A stretch of 64,000 nt of DNA, taken from Ferrimonas balearica DSM 9799. GTDB lineage: Bacteria; Pseudomonadota; Gammaproteobacteria; Enterobacterales; Shewanellaceae. The notes below the pieces were generated by a model. The model was not told the origin of the DNA, searched no databases, and saw nothing but the letters and a program-made list of their open reading frames with translations. The stretch covers positions 2,565,139-2,629,138 of the forward strand of contig NC_014541.1 in the NCBI RefSeq assembly GCF_000148645.1, read 5' to 3'. Position numbers and translations under genes: made by a program. Shown here piece by piece: positions 34,862-42,785 of this stretch (position 1 is its first letter; every line of letters starts with the position of its first letter).

Positions 34862-35982
34862 GCCAGTCTGCCGCCGATAAAACGGAGAAGGCCACACCCC
34901 AACAGATTAAAAAGGCCCGGGAGAAGGGGCAGGTTCCCCGCTCCAAGGACCTGGCCACCGCCGCTTTGTTTATCGGCTGTGCGCTGATGCTGCTGGCCAG
35001 TGCCGACTGGTTCGCCCGGGGCACTGCCGACCTGTTGCGCTACAACATGTCCCTCACCCGCGAAGACCTGATGGCCCCGGACGTGATGGTGCGCCACGTC
35101 GGCGCCTCGCTGGTGGCGATGATCAACCTGCTGAGCCCGTTGTTTCTCCTGATCGCCGTGCTGGCACTGGTCGCGGGCGCCCTGCCCGGTGGCCCTCTGT
35201 TGAGCCTGAAAAACGCCGAGTTCAAAGGCAGCCGCATCGACCCCATCGCTGGCATCAAGCGGATGTTCTCGATGAAGTCGCTGGTGGAGCTGATCAAATC
35301 GATTCTTAAGGTATCGCTGATCCTCGGCACCCTCTACTTCCTGTTGCGGGGTCGACTGGAGGGCTTGCTGGGGCTCTACCGCATGCCGCTGGATCAGGCG
35401 GTCGCCGAAGGCGTCAGCTTTCTGGCCTTCGGCATCCTGACACTGGGTGTGGTGCTGCTGTTTATCGCCCTGATCGACGTGCCCTGGCAGATCTACGACC
35501 ACCAGAAAGAGCTGAAGATGACCCGTCAGCAGGTTAAGGACGAGCACAAGCAGATGGAGGGTAAGCCGGAGGTGAAGGCGCGCATCCGCCAGATCCAGCA
35601 AAAAATGGCCCGCTCCCGCGCGGAAACCGCCATCCCCAAAGCTGACGTGCTGCTGACCAACCCCCAGCACTATGCCATCGCCCTGAAATACGAGCCTGAT
35701 CGCGCCGACGCACCGTTCGTTCTGGCCAAAGGTACCGATGAACTGGCACTGCACATGCGCCAGCTGGCCCGCCGCCATGGCGTCGAGATTATCGAAGCAC
35801 CGCCGCTGGCCCGGGCGGTGTACCACTCCACCCAGGTGGACCAGATGGTGCCCCAGGCCTTGTATGTGGCCATCGCCCAAGTGCTGTCCTACGTGCTTCA
35901 GCTCAAAGCGTTTCGACGGGGTCAGCAGCAGCGGCCGGAGCCGCTGCCCAGTTTCCACATTCCTAAGCATTTGCGTCATTAA
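34858..35982 (+). CDS. flhB: Export specificity switch protein FlhB (NPQH site)
   Basis: 374 residues. It starts MSQSAADKTEKATPQQIKKA, with the basic cytoplasmic lead (KKAREKGQVPRSKDL), four transmembrane helices and a C-terminal cytoplasmic domain. The self-cleavage site, NPTH in most FlhB proteins, reads NPQH here (Asn268-Pro-Gln-His271, codons AAC CCC CAG CAC). Cleavage happens between Asn and Pro and needs both; the Thr to Gln change is unusual and may alter its rate. The partner FliK is present. Confidence 0.95.
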   Translation: MSQSAADKTEKATPQQIKKAREKGQVPRSKDLATAALFIGCALMLLASADWFARGTADLLRYNMSLTREDLMAPDVMVRHVGASLVAMINLLSPLFLLIAVLALVAGALPGGPLLSLKNAEFKGSRIDPIAGIKRMFSMKSLVELIKSILKVSLILGTLYFLLRGRLEGLLGLYRMPLDQAVAEGVSFLAFGILTLGVVLLFIALIDVPWQIYDHQKELKMTRQQVKDEHKQMEGKPEVKARIRQIQQKMARSRAETAIPKADVLLTNPQHYAIALKYEPDRADAPFVLAKGTDELALHMRQLARRHGVEIIEAPPLARAVYHSTQVDQMVPQALYVAIAQVLSYVLQLKAFRRGQQQRPEPLPSFHIPKHLRH

Positions 35983-35994
35983 ATCGAGGACTCG

Positions 35995-38082
35995 ATGATG
36001 AAGTTTGGCCTTCCGGCATCCCTTGGCATTAAACAGAGCTTTATCGGCATTCCGATACTGCTTCTGGCCGTTCTGGCGATGGTGATCCTGCCCCTGCCGC
36101 CCTGGCTGCTGGACATGCTGTTCACCTTTAATATCGTGCTGGCGATTCTGGTTCTGCTGGTGGCGGTGGCCGCCACCCGACCGCTGGATTTCTCGGTGTT
36201 CCCCACGGTGTTGCTGCTGGCGACCCTGATGCGTCTCACCCTGAACGTCGCCTCAACCCGGGTGGTGCTGATTGAGGGTCACCAGGGCGGCGATTCGGCC
36301 GGTAAGGTGATCCAGGCCTTCGGTGAGGTGGTGATCGGCGGGAACTATGTGGTCGGTATGGTGGTGTTCCTGATCCTGATGATCATCAACTTTGTGGTGA
36401 TCACCAAAGGGGGGGAACGTATCTCGGAGGTGAGTGCCCGCTTTACCCTGGACTCCCTGCCCGGTAAGCAGATGGCCATCGACGCCGACCTCAACGCCGG
36501 TGCCCTGTCCCAGGAGCAGGCCAAGGATCGTCGCGCCGAAGTGGCGCGGGAAGCCGACTTCTACGGCAGCATGGACGGTGCGTCCAAGTTTGTCCGTGGT
36601 GACGCCATCGCCGGTATCCTGATCCTGTTTATCAACATCATCGGTGGTGTCGCCATCGGTGTGTTCCAGCACGACATGAGTGCCGGTGACGCGTTCCGCA
36701 CCTTCGCCCTGCTGACCATTGGTGACGGTTTGGTGGCGCAGATCCCTTCGCTGCTGCTCGCCGTGGCCGCGGCCATCATCGTCACCCGGGTGTCCGATGC
36801 CGAGGAGATGCCGGAGCAGGTGTCGCGCCAGCTGCTGGCCAATCCCGCCGTACTGGGCACCACCGCCGGGGTGATGGCGATCATCGCTGTGGTACCGGGT
36901 ATGCCCACCATGGCGTTTGGCGCCTTTGCCCTGGTACTGGCCTTTGTGGCCTGGAAACAGCATCAGTTCACCCCACCGGCCCCACTGGAGCAGGTGGAGG
37001 AGAAGATTGAGGCCGCCCGGGCCGAAACCAAATCCCCCACCTGGGAGGCCCTGCCCTACACCGACACCTTTGAGGTGAGCCTGGGCTACCGTCTGGTGCA
37101 CCTGGTGGACAAGAACAAGGGCGCGGAGCTGCTGACCCGCCTGACCGGCATCCGCCGCACCCTGTCCGAGCAGGCCGGTTTCCTGCTGCCGGAGGTGCGG
37201 GTGCGCGACAACCTCTCGCTCGCGCCCACCAGCTACCAAATCGCTTTTATGGGGATCCCGGTGGCCTCCGGTGACCTGGAGCCGGAGCGCCTGCTGGCGA
37301 TCCAGTCCGGTCAGGTGTACGGCACCATCGACGGCACCCTGACCAAAGACCCGGCCTACCAGATGGATGCCGTGTGGATTGACCCGGACAACAAAGCCAA
37401 GGCACTCAACCTGGCCTACTCCGTGGTGGACACCGCCACCATCATCGCCACCCACGTCAGCAAGCTGATGCGGGAACGACTGGCGGATCTGATCCAACAC
37501 GACGACATCACCGCGCTGACCGACCGGCTGACCGCCCAGGCACCGCGTCTGGCGGAGTCCCTCAACAGCGCGCTGACCCCCATCCAGCAATTGAAGGTGT
37601 ACCGTGCGCTATTGCGTGAGCAGGTGTCGCTCAAGGACATCCGCACCATCGCCACCACCCTGCTGGAGTGTTCCGAGAACACCAAGGACCCCATCCTGCT
37701 GGCCGCCGACGTGCGCTGTGCCCTGAAGGAGACCATCCTGCACCAGATTGCCGGCAGCCGCGGCAAGCTGGAGGTGGCCACTCTGGCGCCGGAGCTGGAA
37801 CAGACCCTGATGAACGCGCTGGCTCAGGCCCAGAAAGGCGGCCAGGTGCCACTCGACAGCTTCGCCATCGAACCGGCGCTGCTGGCCCAGCTGCAAAGCA
37901 AAATGCCCGCCCTGACCGGCATGATGCAGGAGCAGGGTCACCCCGCCATCTTGCTGGTGCCACCGCAACTGCGCCCGGTGCTGGCGCGCTACGCCCGGGC
38001 CTTTGCCCGTGGTCTCAATGTGCTCTCTTACAACGAGATGCCCGAAGACCGCGAACTGGCGATTGGCGCCACCCTGGGATAA
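35995..38082 (+). CDS. flhA: Export gate protein FlhA
   Basis: 695 residues. The membrane half contains the FHIPEP-family signature (PTVLLLATLMRLTLNVASTR) and the ion-linked FHIPEP loop (FTLDSLPGKQMAIDADLNAG). The soluble half (about 355-690) docks chaperone-substrate complexes. It is the last gene of the fliMNPQR-flhBA operon. There is no flhF or flhG behind it, as in lateral and unlike polar systems. Confidence 0.96.
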   Translation: MMKFGLPASLGIKQSFIGIPILLLAVLAMVILPLPPWLLDMLFTFNIVLAILVLLVAVAATRPLDFSVFPTVLLLATLMRLTLNVASTRVVLIEGHQGGDSAGKVIQAFGEVVIGGNYVVGMVVFLILMIINFVVITKGGERISEVSARFTLDSLPGKQMAIDADLNAGALSQEQAKDRRAEVAREADFYGSMDGASKFVRGDAIAGILILFINIIGGVAIGVFQHDMSAGDAFRTFALLTIGDGLVAQIPSLLLAVAAAIIVTRVSDAEEMPEQVSRQLLANPAVLGTTAGVMAIIAVVPGMPTMAFGAFALVLAFVAWKQHQFTPPAPLEQVEEKIEAARAETKSPTWEALPYTDTFEVSLGYRLVHLVDKNKGAELLTRLTGIRRTLSEQAGFLLPEVRVRDNLSLAPTSYQIAFMGIPVASGDLEPERLLAIQSGQVYGTIDGTLTKDPAYQMDAVWIDPDNKAKALNLAYSVVDTATIIATHVSKLMRERLADLIQHDDITALTDRLTAQAPRLAESLNSALTPIQQLKVYRALLREQVSLKDIRTIATTLLECSENTKDPILLAADVRCALKETILHQIAGSRGKLEVATLAPELEQTLMNALAQAQKGGQVPLDSFAIEPALLAQLQSKMPALTGMMQEQGHPAILLVPPQLRPVLARYARAFARGLNVLSYNEMPEDRELAIGATLG

Positions 38083-38099
38083 TGCTTTCCTGGCATGTT

Positions 38100-38125
38100 G
38101 GCGGCCTCCGGGCCGCCTTTTTTTT
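38100..38125 (+). terminator. Terminator of fliM-flhA operon
   Basis: GGCGGCC / GGCCGCC stem, TCC-type loop and eight to nine T, 18 bases past the flhA stop. Confidence 0.92.
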
Positions 38126-38149
38126 GGTTTATCGCATATTTTCGTGGGA

Positions 38150-38460
38150 ACCTTGGCTCCGAGCCCGTTACGACCTACCCAGCCATTGCCGGGATGCCCC
38201 GGCGGGCACCAGAAGGGCGTTGCCCCTCTGGACTCCCCTATGCCTCCGACGCGGCGAAAGCCCCTCGCTCCCACTCCTTCCCATTCAGCACTGGCCAGAC
38301 TCGCATCCCTGCTCGGCTGGCACTCGGGCCATCCCTGGCCCTCGGCTTCACTCCCAGTCGCTCCCGCTCGGCGCCGCGAGTCGGCCTCTGGTGGACGGCT
38401 ACGCCGTGATAGTCGGGTGCTTCCTCCGATTCAGAGGAAACACCAGCTCTTCGAGACAAG
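38150..38460. repeat. GC-rich structured non-coding segment, candidate dispersed repeat
   Basis: The 490-base gap between flhA and the peptidase holds no credible gene. It has several foldbacks: CCAGA-AGGGC-gtt-GCCCC-TCTGG near 38210-38232, CCGGGATGCCCCGG near 38192, and TTCCTC...GAGGAA near 38424-38441. Composition is GC-rich, with many short reading frames in all phases. This kind of segment is often found as a multicopy intergenic element, but copy number cannot be judged from one window. Confidence 0.35.
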
Positions 38461-38616
38461 TAGAGGTCATCGGGATTTTATCGCTTGGTGATATCGCTTT
38501 TGTTTTATTTCCCCGCTAATCCGCGACGAACCTTTTCTTTGCCCTCGTGACGCGTGGGCTGTTCACTGGGGGATTTTTGTATACAATCTTCAAAAACCGA
38601 ACAGCAAGGAACCCCA

Positions 38617-39837
38617 ATGACTCTGCCAATCGGCGTCGGTGGCGCCACCATGGAGGACGAGCTGGCTCGTCTGCGAGCCCTCAGCTTCCCCCACTCCCCC
38701 ATCAGCAGCGAAGAGTACCAGGCCCGCCGCGAGCGCCTGATCACGCAGATGCAGGCCCATAACGTGGGCGCGGTGTACCTCAATGCCGGCACCAACCTGT
38801 ACTACTTTACCGGCCTGAAATGGTACGCCAGCGAGCGCCTGGTGGGTGCCCTGCTGACCGTCAGCGGCGAGCTGATCTACCTGGCTCCCCACTTCGAAGC
38901 CGGCTCCATCGCTGACTTCTGGCTGGAGCCCGGCCCGCTGGCGCTGTGGCATGAGCATGAGAGCCCCTACGCCCTGGTGGGCGCGGAACTGGCCCGGCTG
39001 GGTCTGGCCGAGACCACCCTGGCGGTGGACGGCAGCGCCGCGTTCTTCCTGGCGGATGGCCTGCGTCAGGCCAACCCGAATCTGTCGCTGATCAACGCCG
39101 ACCCGCTGCTGACCGCCTGCCGCGCCTGCAAATCGCCGGCTGAGATCGCCCTGATGCAGACCGCCAAGGCGAAGACCCTTGAGGTGCACAAATCCGCGGC
39201 CCGGATCCTGCGTGAAGGGATCAGCACCAGCGAAGTGACCGCCTTTATCAATGAAGCCCACAAAGCGGTTGGTGCAGCGGGTTCCAGCTTCTGTATCGTT
39301 CTGTTTGGTGTGGCCACCAGCTTCCCTCACGGCGTCAAAGAAGCGCAGATCCTGAAACCCAATGACTGGGTGCTGATCGACACCGGCTGTCTGCTGGAGG
39401 GCTACAACTCCGACATCACCCGCAGCTACTGCTTCGGTGAAGCCAGTGACGCCCAGCGTCATGCCTGGCAGGCGGAGAAAGCCGCCCAGATCGCCGCCTT
39501 TGAGGCCGCGCAGCTGGGACAGCCCTGTGAGGCGCCCGATTACGCCGCCCGCGCGGAGCTGGCGCGTTTTGGCTTTGGTCCCGACTACCAGTTACCGGGC
39601 TTACCCCACCGCACCGGCCACGGTTGTGGCCTGGATATCCATGAAGGCCCCTACCTGGTGCGCGGCGACGAAACCCCGCTGGCCACCGGCATGGTGTTCT
39701 CCAACGAGCCGATGCTGGTGGTGCCAGACCAGTTTGGTGTGCGCCTCGAAGACCACTTCTATATGGGCGACACCGGCCCGGTCTGGTTTACCCAGCCCAG
39801 CCACAGCCTGGATGACCCCTTCGGGCTGCAAGCCTGA
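38617..39837 (+). CDS. M24 family Xaa-Pro peptidase
   Basis: 406 residues from the ATG at 38617 (AAGGA upstream). The N-terminal creatinase-type domain (about 30-160) precedes a pita-bread metallopeptidase domain. Expected metal ligands are visible: two Asp in VLIDTG and NSDITRSY, His in HRTGHGCGLDIHEG, and Glu in FSNEPM and VRLEDHF. It removes an N-terminal residue before proline; aminopeptidase P-like or prolidase-like substrate size cannot be told apart from sequence alone. It is monocistronic, with its own terminator. Confidence 0.9.
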   Translation: MTLPIGVGGATMEDELARLRALSFPHSPISSEEYQARRERLITQMQAHNVGAVYLNAGTNLYYFTGLKWYASERLVGALLTVSGELIYLAPHFEAGSIADFWLEPGPLALWHEHESPYALVGAELARLGLAETTLAVDGSAAFFLADGLRQANPNLSLINADPLLTACRACKSPAEIALMQTAKAKTLEVHKSAARILREGISTSEVTAFINEAHKAVGAAGSSFCIVLFGVATSFPHGVKEAQILKPNDWVLIDTGCLLEGYNSDITRSYCFGEASDAQRHAWQAEKAAQIAAFEAAQLGQPCEAPDYAARAELARFGFGPDYQLPGLPHRTGHGCGLDIHEGPYLVRGDETPLATGMVFSNEPMLVVPDQFGVRLEDHFYMGDTGPVWFTQPSHSLDDPFGLQA

Positions 39838-39841
39838 GCCA

Positions 39842-39871
39842 TAAAAAAAGCCCACTCCTGTGGGCTTTTTT
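39842..39871 (+). terminator. Terminator of the Xaa-Pro peptidase gene
   Basis: AAAAAAGCCCAC / GTGGGCTTTTTT with a TCCT loop, directly after the stop codon. Confidence 0.92.
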
Positions 39872-39950
39872 GTTGGTGCCGGGTTTTCGTCATGTGGGCT
39901 TATCACCAACGGCAACACGCTGACTCGGCCAGCCACCCTATTCCGGTTGT

Positions 39951-40050
39951 GCTCCGTGGGCCACAGGCCCACGCTACGGCTGCCTGCGCTCTAAAACGAC
40001 AAAACCCGCAACACTGTGCGGGTTTTGCTGAAGATGGCGGTCAGGGAGAG
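39951..40050. repeat. 100-bp direct repeat, left copy (palindrome, terminator, tRNA 3' end)
   Basis: Nearly identical to 41671-41770. It starts with a strong palindrome GTGGGCCacAGGCCCAC, then carries the CCCGCA hairpin terminator and the last 16 bases of tRNA-Ser. The right copy continues into a full tRNA-Ser; this copy instead continues into the tandem array. Confidence 0.8.
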
Positions 40051-40506
40051 AGGAGCTTCACCCCTTCGGGGCCGCCGCAAGCGGCGTCACTTCGGCGTAA
40101 GCGCCCATCTCTTATAAAGAGCGCGAACTCTGCCGAGCCTTCTCATTCTCCCTGACATCGTGCCTACGCTCTAAAACGACAAAACCCGCAACACTGTGCG
40201 GGTTTTGTTGAAGATGGCGGTCAGGGAGAGAGGAGTTTCACCCCTTTGGGGCCGCCGCAAGCGGCGTCACTTCGGCGTAAGCGCCCATCTCTTATAAAGA
40301 GCGCGAACTCTGCCGAGCCTTCTCATTCTCCCTGACATCGTGCCTGCGTTCTAAAACGACAAAACCCGCAACATTGTGCGGGTTTTGTTGAAGATGGCGG
40401 TCAGGGAGAGAGGAGTTTCACCCCTTCGGGGCCGCCGCAAGCGGCGTCACTTCGGCGCTGCGCGCCTACGTTGCGAACTCTGCCGAGCCTTCTCATTCTC
40501 CCTGAC
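40035..40506 (-). ncRNA. Three candidate structured RNA elements with tRNA-Ser-like 3' end
   Basis: Elements at 40035-40156, 40215-40336 and 40395-40506, read on the minus strand. Each is closed by the perfect ten-base stem GTCAGGGAGA / TCTCCCTGAC and ends in GACCGCCA, the tRNA-Ser acceptor end with CCA. Inside are hairpins CTCTT-tat-AAGAG, GGCG-ctta-CGCC, CGCCGC-tt-GCGGCG and CCCC-gaa-GGGG. In the third element the first is lost and the second changes to GGCGC-gca-GCGCC, keeping its pairing. Each is followed by the tRNA terminator. No known RNA family is recognised; REP-like DNA hairpins are the alternative. Confidence 0.35.
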
Positions 40507-40530
40507 ATCGTGCCTGCGTTCTAAAACGAC

Positions 40531-40556
40531 AAAACCCGCAACATTGTGCGGGTTTT
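40531..40556 (-). terminator. Terminator of first tRNA-Ser
   Basis: AAAACCCGCA / TGCGGGTTTT hairpin nine bases after the tRNA 3' end. The same hairpin recurs at 40001-40026, 40181-40206 and 40361-40386. Confidence 0.85.
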
Positions 40557-40564
40557 GTTGAAGA

Positions 40565-40652
40565 TGGCGGTCAGGGAGAGATTCGAACTCTCGATACGTT
40601 GCCGTATACACACTTTCCAGGCGTGCTCCTTCAGCCACTCGGACACCTGACC
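40565..40652 (-). tRNA. tRNA-Ser(GGA), first copy
   Basis: 88 nucleotides with encoded CCA. The acceptor stem GGTCAGG / CCTGACC is perfect, the anticodon loop CTGGAAA gives anticodon GGA, and the long serine-type variable arm (TGTATACGGCAACGTATCG) and T-loop TTCGAAT are present. The sequence is identical to the copy at 41755-41842. Confidence 0.97.
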
Positions 40653-40758
40653 TTTAAATTGTTTGCTTTGACGAGTTTTCCTCTCGACCACATTCTCTTA
40701 CGAGGTGTGGCTGAATCGCACGGCTGAGCGTGGCGATTTTGTCGGCCCTGCCTCCGAG

Positions 40759-40779
40759 CAGCCACTCGGACACCTGACC
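40759..40779 (-). pseudogene. 5' fragment of tRNA-Ser
   Basis: 21 bases identical to the tRNA-Ser 5' end (GGTCAGGTGTCCGAGTGGCTG), between the promoter and the intact gene. What follows is not tRNA, but a CAGCCAC stretch downstream can pair with GTGGCTG. It is a leftover of a duplicated or interrupted tRNA gene. The rest of 40653-40925 has no other feature apart from the promoter. Confidence 0.75.
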
Positions 40780-40821
40780 TTGTTTTGTTGTCTTGGGGGC
40801 TCTCCCCTCTCGACGAGGCGT

Positions 40822-40850
40822 ACTTTACGGATCCCCCCCGCTACCGTCAA
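40822..40850 (-). promoter_or_regulatory. Promoter of first tRNA-Ser
   Basis: The minus strand has TTGACG, 17 bases, TAAAGT, followed by a GC-rich discriminator (ACGCCTCG) as in stable RNA promoters. The leader then includes the 5' tRNA fragment before the intact gene. Confidence 0.6.
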
Positions 40851-40925
40851 GGGTCGTTTTTGGCAAAATGATTCGTTTGCGCAGTTCTGCGCCACAATGA
40901 ACAGGATTACAACGCTTTGCGGTCA

Positions 40926-41434
40926 CTATTGCCCCGCCCGACGGCCATCGGCCAGACGGGCGCGGTAGTGCGAAAGATCCGACTCGCGAAAGCAGCAGAC
41001 AGTCAGCTGCATCCGAGCCGTCCACGCCTGCATCACATCCAGTGCTATCCGGGCAGCGCGGTCCGCCGGGTAACCGTAGATGCCCGTGCTGATGCAGGGG
41101 AAGGCGATGCTGTTGGCCCCAATCTCCTCGGCCAACACCAGACTGTTTTGGTAGCAGTGGGCCAGCTGGCGGGCCTCATTTTGGTCGCCCCCTGCCAGAT
41201 GGGCCCCACCGTATGGATCACCCAACGGGCGGGTAAGGCAAATCCCGGGCTGTGTTTGGCCTGACCGGTGGCGCAGCCCCCCAAAGTACGGCAAAACGCT
41301 TTCAGCTCCGGTCCGGCGGCGCGATGAATGGCGCCATCCACACCACCACCGCCCAGCAACGTTGGGTTGGCGGCATTGACGATGGCATCGACATTCAGCT
41401 CGGTAATATCGCCCAGATGCAGTTGTATGGTCAT
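40926..41434 (-). pseudogene. Macro-domain protein (YmdB-like), frameshifted
   Basis: The ATG at 41434, with AAGGAG, opens a macro domain: [20 protein letters not shown], then [14 protein letters not shown], which binds ADP-ribose and its O-acetylated forms. At the G run 41188-41192 (minus strand CAGGGGGCGACC) the frame breaks; adding one G restores [20 protein letters not shown] and the rest of the domain ([20 protein letters not shown]), ending at 40926. The joined protein would be about 169 residues, the usual size. The break is either a true inactivating deletion, a sequencing error in a homopolymer, or a slippage site. The upstream gap 41435-41670 shows nothing. Confidence 0.88.
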
Positions 41435-41670
41435 GATTCGCTCCTTATCAGCAAGGATAGCGTCAGCAGGACTCAGGAGCACAGAGGCCGTTTCCGGGGG
41501 GGAATTGAGGGCGATTAGTTCACCCGACGGCGCTGTGGCATTGTCGTCGTGGCGTGGCCATAGTGCCCACGGCATTCGGCAGTGAGGGTCATACCGCTGG
41601 ACGTTGCCAGGCTTAGGTAATAAAGGCGCCGGATAGTGGCAGGGCGAGACAGGTGCACCGATTTGGCGTC

Positions 41671-41770
41671 GCTCCGTGGGCCACAGGCCCACGCTACGGC
41701 TGCCTGCGTTCTAAAACGACAAAACCCGCAACACTGTGCGGGTTTTGTTGAAGATGGCGGTCAGGGAGAG
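41671..41770. repeat. 100-bp direct repeat, right copy
   Basis: Partner of 39951-40050. It holds the GTGGGCC palindrome, the terminator hairpin and the tRNA-Ser 3' end. Together with the tRNA it forms the longer repeat 41711-41853, which matches 40521-40663 at all but one of 143 bases. Confidence 0.85.
41721..41746 (-). terminator. Terminator of second tRNA-Ser
   Basis: The same AAAACCCGCA / TGCGGGTTTT hairpin, nine bases after the tRNA 3' end. Confidence 0.85.
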
Positions 41771-41842
41771 ATTCGAACTCTCGATACGTTGCCGTATACA
41801 CACTTTCCAGGCGTGCTCCTTCAGCCACTCGGACACCTGACC
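41755..41842 (-). tRNA. tRNA-Ser(GGA), second copy
   Basis: Identical in all 88 bases to the copy at 40565-40652, with anticodon GGA and encoded CCA. It has its own promoter upstream (41896-41924), so both copies can be expressed separately. Confidence 0.97.
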
Positions 41843-41895
41843 TTTAAATTGTTGCAGCGGAATCGCTTGACGCTGTGCCCCGCTACGGGTTGCGC

Positions 41896-41924
41896 ATATT
41901 AGGGAAGTGGCCCCGATACGTCAA
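41896..41924 (-). promoter_or_regulatory. Promoter of second tRNA-Ser
   Basis: The minus strand has TTGACG, a 17-base spacer and TAATAT, followed by GCGC as discriminator. The tRNA 5' end lies about 45 bases further on. The boxes sit just behind the CHAD gene stop at 41933. Confidence 0.75.
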
Positions 41925-41932
41925 CGGCTTTT

Positions 41933-42727
41933 TTATCGAATCGGCGCGTCTGCGCTATTTTTCATCAAAAGATGTTGTATCCAGTCATCCAGCGCGTTTT
42001 TTTGGGTCATTTGAGCCGCTTTTAACTCTGCCCGGTACTGGCGAGCCTGGCGGGCGGCTTTGCCCTTCCCCGCCTGCAAGGGCTTCAGCAGGATTCGCTG
42101 ACTGCACAGGTCGTTGAAATCCCCCAGCAAAGTCTGCCCCTCTTTTAACAACGCCAGCTGGCTGGGCTCACCGCACAAGGTCTCCAGATAGCGCCAACGC
42201 TTAATCAGGATGCGCAGACGATGCCACTGTGGCGTACTGGAGCGATTAAGCAAGCGCTGGCACTGGTGTTCAATTCGGCTCTTGAGGTGTTGGCGCACCC
42301 GCTCGGTTTCGGGGGCCAATACCCGGCCATCGCAGGGCCAGCTCAGTTTCAGTAACCACAGGGCGAGCTCTCGGTCCCGCTGCTGTTGCTCAGCCTCCGC
42401 GTGAAAAATCCGATAGGTGCGCTGACGCAAACGCCCGACCTCATCCTTGAGCGCCCCCGGATCCAGACTGGGCCAAAAGACATCGAGATCCCGGGCCAGG
42501 TTGGCGGCGCGGGCCTGCTCCCCCAGCAGTTGCGCCAACAGTGCCGCCGGTGTGTCTGCCAGCGCGTCCCGGTACAGGGTTAACAGGCTGCGCGCCTTGC
42601 GCAGGTGCACCCGGTACTGATGCAGGGCTTCAGGACTGCCATCCACATCCACACCCGTCAGATGCTGCAACGCGGTATCGTATTGAGTTGCTGCCCTTTC
42701 CCGTATCCCTGTCGCCACCGTTTCCAT
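41933..42727 (-). CDS. CHAD domain protein
   Basis: 264 residues from the ATG at 42727 (GAGG upstream); an earlier TTG lies inside the nadA terminator and is rejected. The helical CHAD domain covers nearly the whole protein, with the conserved His and Arg pairs (LHQYRVHLRKARSLLTLY near 35-52; WHRLRILIKRWRYLETLCGE near 165-185). These basic helices bind polyphosphate in studied relatives. There is no CYTH domain in front. Its function in this context is not evident. Confidence 0.88.
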   Translation of the reverse strand: METVATGIRERAATQYDTALQHLTGVDVDGSPEALHQYRVHLRKARSLLTLYRDALADTPAALLAQLLGEQARAANLARDLDVFWPSLDPGALKDEVGRLRQRTYRIFHAEAEQQQRDRELALWLLKLSWPCDGRVLAPETERVRQHLKSRIEHQCQRLLNRSSTPQWHRLRILIKRWRYLETLCGEPSQLALLKEGQTLLGDFNDLCSQRILLKPLQAGKGKAARQARQYRAELKAAQMTQKNALDDWIQHLLMKNSADAPIR

Positions 42728-42740
42728 TGCCACCTCATAC

Positions 42741-42768
42741 AAAAAAACGCCGAGCAAGTCGGCGTTTT
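42741..42768 (-). terminator. Terminator of nadA
   Basis: AACGCCGA / TCGGCGTT stem with a CTTGC-type loop and seven T on the minus strand. It lies between the nadA stop and the CHAD gene start. Confidence 0.88.
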
Positions 42769-42785
42769 CAGTATAGAGGTCGGGG

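Larger units (their letters stand above)
39991..40564. repeat. Tandem array of about 180-bp units next to tRNA-Ser
   Basis: Units start with CTAAAACGACAAAACCCGC at 39991, 40171, 40351 and 40521, giving periods of 180, 180 and 170 bases. Each contains, read on the minus strand, a structured element, the last 16 bases of tRNA-Ser including CCA, and the same hairpin terminator. The fourth unit is the tail of the real tRNA-Ser gene. Copies 1 and 2 differ by only a few bases, so the duplication is recent or kept uniform. Confidence 0.9.

Noticed and set aside
36253-37590. 445-residue minus-strand frame
   Set aside because: Antisense of flhA; His/Gln/Gly-rich shadow composition.
39991-40564. CRISPR array
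   Set aside because: Units are about 180 bases and nearly identical throughout; there are no short repeats with unique spacers and no cas genes.
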